Shown here one piece after another: positions 61,564 through 64,000 of a stretch of 64,000 nucleotides of DNA. Origin of the DNA: Geothrix sp. GTDB lineage: Bacteria; Acidobacteriota; Holophagae; Holophagales; Holophagaceae. Both the position numbers and the translations under genes were made by a program. The notes beneath the pieces were generated by a model. The model worked only from the letters and a program-made list of their open reading frames with translations. It was not told where the DNA came from and made no database searches. The DNA is taken from the NCBI GenBank assembly GCA_030681515.1, contig JAUXSE010000047.1, positions 1 through 64,000 on the forward strand, given 5' to 3'. Position 1 is the stretch's first letter. Every line of letters starts with the position of its first letter.

Positions 61564-61691
61564 GCCACCTCCCCGGTCATCCCGTGACCATGGCGGGGAG
61601 AGTATGGCGCACGGGGGCCCCGCGCAAGCCCCGGAAGCAGTTCTTTTCGTCACATATCGGGTACGCGATACTGGAGGGCTTGGAGGTTGGA

Positions 61692-62792
61692 ATGGCTGTC
61701 ACCTGTGGCATCGTGGGTCTTCCCAATGTTGGGAAGTCCACCCTTTTCAATGCTCTTACCCGTGCGGGCGCGGCTTCGGCCAACTACCCCTTCTGCACCA
61801 TCGAGCCCAATACGGGCGTGGTGGACGTGCCGGATCCGCGGCTGGCGCCCCTGGCGGAGATCGTGAAACCCCAGCGCATCCTGCCCGCCGCCCAGGAGTT
61901 CGTGGACATCGCAGGCCTGGTGCGCGGCGCCAGCAAGGGGGAGGGTTTGGGCAACGCCTTCCTGGGCCACATCCGGGAGACCGACGCCATCGTCCAGGTG
62001 GTGCGCTGCTTCGAGGACGGCAATGTCACCCATGTGGAGGGCAGCGTGAGCCCCGAGCGGGATCTCGGCATCATCGAGACCGAACTGGTCATCAAGGATC
62101 TGGACGCGGTCGAAAAGGGGCTGGAGCGCCACCGGAAGATCGCCAAACTCGGCAACAAGGAATCCCAGGCCCTGGTCGCGGTCCTGGAGCGGGTATTCAT
62201 CCAGCTGGATCAGGGCCAGTGGGCCAGCACGGCGGGCCTGTCCGCCGAGGACCGCGCCCTCATCAAGTCCTACGGCCTGCTCACCCTGAAGCCCACCCTC
62301 TTCGTGGGCAACATCGGGGAGGAGGACATCCGGAACCCCGAAGGCAACGCCCACTACCGGCAGCTCCAGGCGTTGGCCGCCGGCCGGGGAGCGCCCTGCA
62401 TCCCCATCTGCTCCAAGCTCGAGGCCGAGATCCAGGATCTGCCGGAGGAGGACCGCCCCCTGTTCCTGGAGGAGGCCGGCCTCGCCGAGCCGGGCCTGAA
62501 TGTCCTCATCCACGCCAGCTACGACCTGCTGGGCCTCCAGACCTACTTCACCGCCGGCGTGAAGGAAGTCCGCGCCTGGACCATCCACAAGGGGGACACC
62601 GCCCCCCAGGCCGCAGGCGTGATCCACACCGACTTCGAAAAGGGCTTCATCCGAGCCCAGGTCATCGCCTACGACGACTTCATCCAGTGCCGGGGCGAGC
62701 AGGGGGCCAAGGACGCGGGCAAGATGAGGACCGAGGGGAAGGACTATGTCGTGAAAGACGGCGACCTGATGAACTTCCTCTTCAACGTCTAG
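61692..62792 (+). CDS. ychF: Ribosome-binding ATPase YchF
   Basis: 366 residues, full length. Walker [15 protein letters not shown] (G1) at the N-terminus and [20 protein letters not shown] (G3) follow; a helical hairpin and C-terminal TGS domain come last ([33 protein letters not shown]). Obg-family member that prefers ATP. ATG 61692 with GGAGG upstream; a start at 61584 overlaps another gene's leader. The stop overlaps the htpX stop on the other strand by four bases. Confidence 0.97.
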   Translation: MAVTCGIVGLPNVGKSTLFNALTRAGAASANYPFCTIEPNTGVVDVPDPRLAPLAEIVKPQRILPAAQEFVDIAGLVRGASKGEGLGNAFLGHIRETDAIVQVVRCFEDGNVTHVEGSVSPERDLGIIETELVIKDLDAVEKGLERHRKIAKLGNKESQALVAVLERVFIQLDQGQWASTAGLSAEDRALIKSYGLLTLKPTLFVGNIGEEDIRNPEGNAHYRQLQALAAGRGAPCIPICSKLEAEIQDLPEEDRPLFLEEAGLAEPGLNVLIHASYDLLGLQTYFTAGVKEVRAWTIHKGDTAPQAAGVIHTDFEKGFIRAQVIAYDDFIQCRGEQGAKDAGKMRTEGKDYVVKDGDLMNFLFNV

Positions 62793-63628
62793 CGGGCCTC
62801 GATGGGCATGCGCCGGAGGCGCTCCACCCGGACTTCCATGGGGGGATGGGTGGAGAAGAGGCTCATGAGGCCGCCGCCACGGAGGGGGTTCACGATCATC
62901 ATGTGGGCCGTGGCGGGCTGGGCGGATGACATGGGCAGCTGCTGGTTGTAGCTGTGGAGCCGCTCCAGGGCCGTGGCCAGCATATCGGGGCGGCCCGTCA
63001 GACGGGCGCTGTAGTCGTCCGCCATGTACTCCCGGGAGCGGCTCAGGGCCATCTGGAGCAGCATGGCCGCCAGGGGGCCCAGGATCATGATGGCGATGCC
63101 GGCGATGGGGTTGGACCGGCCCTCCTCGTCCCGGGCGCCGAACCACCCCGCAAGGTGGGATAGGAACATGATGGCCTGGGCCAGCACGGCCGCGAGGCTG
63201 CCGATGAGGATGTCGCGGTTCTTCACGTGGCCCAGCTCATGGGCGATGACGGCCTCCAGCTCGGGGCGGCTGAGGATCCGCATGATGCCCTCCGTCACCG
63301 CCACCACGGCGTGCTCGGGGTCCCGGCCCGTGGCGAACGCGTTCGGGGTGTCCTCGGGGATGATGGCGACCCGGGGCATGGGCAGCCCCGCCCGCTGGGC
63401 CAGGTTGGCCACGATGGCGTGCAGCTCCGGCGCCTCGGCCTGAGTGACGGGCCGGGCCCCGTAGCTGGCCAGCACGATCCTGTCGGAAAAGAAGTAGCTC
63501 ACGCCATTCATGACGAGGCCGATGACGAGCGCCAGGATCATGCCGGACCGGCCCCCGGCCATGCCGCCGATCCAGACCAGCAGTCCGGTCATGGCCACGA
63601 TGAGGAGTAGGGTTTTCGTCCGGTTCAT
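62789..63628 (-). CDS. htpX: Membrane protease HtpX
   Basis: 279 residues. Two N-terminal membrane segments ([35 protein letters not shown]) and two further ones at about 150 and 185. The M48 zinc motif is [14 protein letters not shown] (HExxH), and the third ligand is in [14 protein letters not shown]. It degrades damaged membrane proteins. ATG 63628. It faces ychF with overlapping 3' ends and no room for any terminator there. Confidence 0.95.
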   Translation of the reverse strand: MNRTKTLLLIVAMTGLLVWIGGMAGGRSGMILALVIGLVMNGVSYFFSDRIVLASYGARPVTQAEAPELHAIVANLAQRAGLPMPRVAIIPEDTPNAFATGRDPEHAVVAVTEGIMRILSRPELEAVIAHELGHVKNRDILIGSLAAVLAQAIMFLSHLAGWFGARDEEGRSNPIAGIAIMILGPLAAMLLQMALSRSREYMADDYSARLTGRPDMLATALERLHSYNQQLPMSSAQPATAHMMIVNPLRGGGLMSLFSTHPPMEVRVERLRRMPIEAR

Positions 63629-63662
63629 GAAAGGTTCTCCAGCTTCCAGGATACGGTTGCCA

Positions 63663-64000
63663 TCAAGCGCCCATCCGCTTGATGACCACCAGCGTCACGT
63701 CATCGCGGAACTTGCCGTCTTCGAGATGCCGGAAGGCTTCCACCAGGAGGGCCTCTAGCAGGCCGTCCGCGCCGGCCTGCGGACGGCGAAGCACCACGTC
63801 GGCCAGGGGGCCGTCGCCCAGGTCCTCACCCGCGGCGTTCTCGGCCTCGATGAGACCGTCCGTGAAGATCACCAGGACATCCCCCTGGTCCATGTGGGCC
63901 CGGCCTTCGCTGAAGCTGACCCCCGGGAGCAGGCCCACCATGGGGCCCGTGGGGGCGAGCCGTGCCACCTCGCCCGTTGCCCTCACCAGCAGAGGCGGGT
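63663..64000 (-). CDS. PP2C/SpoIIE-type protein phosphatase, C-terminal part
   Basis: 112 residues to the window edge; the gene continues beyond it. GDVLVIFTDGLIEAENAAGE and GKFRDDVTLVVIKR are the metal-binding aspartate blocks of SpoIIE-type phosphatases. The N-terminal sensor part, if any, is outside the window. Such proteins usually dephosphorylate an anti-sigma-factor antagonist. 34 bp upstream of htpX on the same strand. Confidence 0.88.
   Translation of the reverse strand, partial: PPLLVRATGEVARLAPTGPMVGLLPGVSFSEGRAHMDQGDVLVIFTDGLIEAENAAGEDLGDGPLADVVLRRPQAGADGLLEALLVEAFRHLEDGKFRDDVTLVVIKRMGA

Noticed and set aside
62789-62792. Antisense regulation between ychF and htpX
   Set aside because: Four overlapping bases at the stops of convergent genes are common in compact genomes; nothing else supports it.

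Overview
High-GC bacterial chromosome with 60 protein-coding loci (the two at the window edges are incomplete, one is frameshifted and one is a truncated duplicate) and one tRNA. LpxD (lipid A), Lgt, MurJ and an AmpG-like permease show a Gram-negative envelope; CheR, CheB, HDOD, HD-GYP and several hybrid histidine kinases show a motile, signal-rich lifestyle; AcnB, acetyl-CoA synthetase, acyl-CoA dehydrogenase, AUH-type enoyl-CoA hydratase and acyl-CoA carboxylase parts show aerobic-type acetate, fatty-acid and branched-chain amino-acid catabolism. My best guess is Acidobacteriota, class Holophagae (Geothrix/Holophaga-like). That is inference from gene style and was not checked.

Layout. 1-131: edge of an IS30-family insertion sequence. 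0.2-2.7 kb: PaaG-like crotonase, then (minus) a PH-like small protein coupled to a stand-alone C-terminal transketolase half. 2.8-6.3 kb: HrpB helicase, GNAT, AcpS. 6.4-14.8 kb: a tightly packed signalling operon (CheR, two HDOD proteins, CheB, a FliK-like protein, a MASE1/PAS histidine kinase, a hybrid kinase). 15-18.4 kb: LpxD divergent from Lgt, an RluD-type pseudouridine synthase and a membrane-anchored rhodanese. 18.4-28.1 kb (minus): three small envelope proteins, AmpG-like permease, AcsA, YbaK, a large hybrid kinase, a frameshifted arylamine N-acetyltransferase and a tautomerase. 28.2-31.4 kb: gamma-glutamyltransferase and HD-GYP. 31.6-37.4 kb: AcnB, RibH-NusB, AccB-AccC. 37.5-43.5 kb: tRNA-Thr with a duplicated 3' end, a NicO-like permease, MurJ and an MmeI-type restriction-modification enzyme. 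43.9-46.8 kb (minus): DinB, Ig-like lipoprotein, carboxyltransferase, small protein. 46.9-54 kb: twin MFS transporters, SDR, alanine aminotransferase, acyl-CoA dehydrogenase, TPR/transglutaminase-like protein. 54-59 kb: ArnA-type formyltransferase, FabH, DUF819 permease, a small exported protein, SPFH/SHOCT protein. 59-64 kb: an operon with three biotinyl-like domains, AUH-type hydratase and CDF exporter, then YchF, HtpX and part of a PP2C phosphatase.

The most unusual signal is not a gene. Seven pairs of convergent genes here have at least 50 bp between their stop codons. Six of those seven gaps hold an inverted repeat built from imperfect tandem copies of a short word (period 7, 9 or 10 bp), and the word differs from gap to gap. 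The seventh holds a different conserved hairpin with the layout GGGTC-stem-GGGGCCCC. One copy of a word-array palindrome lies in frame inside the coding sequence of the MmeI-like enzyme. Two of these arrays share the same leader-like stretch AAAGCTG(G)AAACCAC despite different words. I propose these as a family of bidirectional 3'-end elements whose word content changes but whose architecture is kept.
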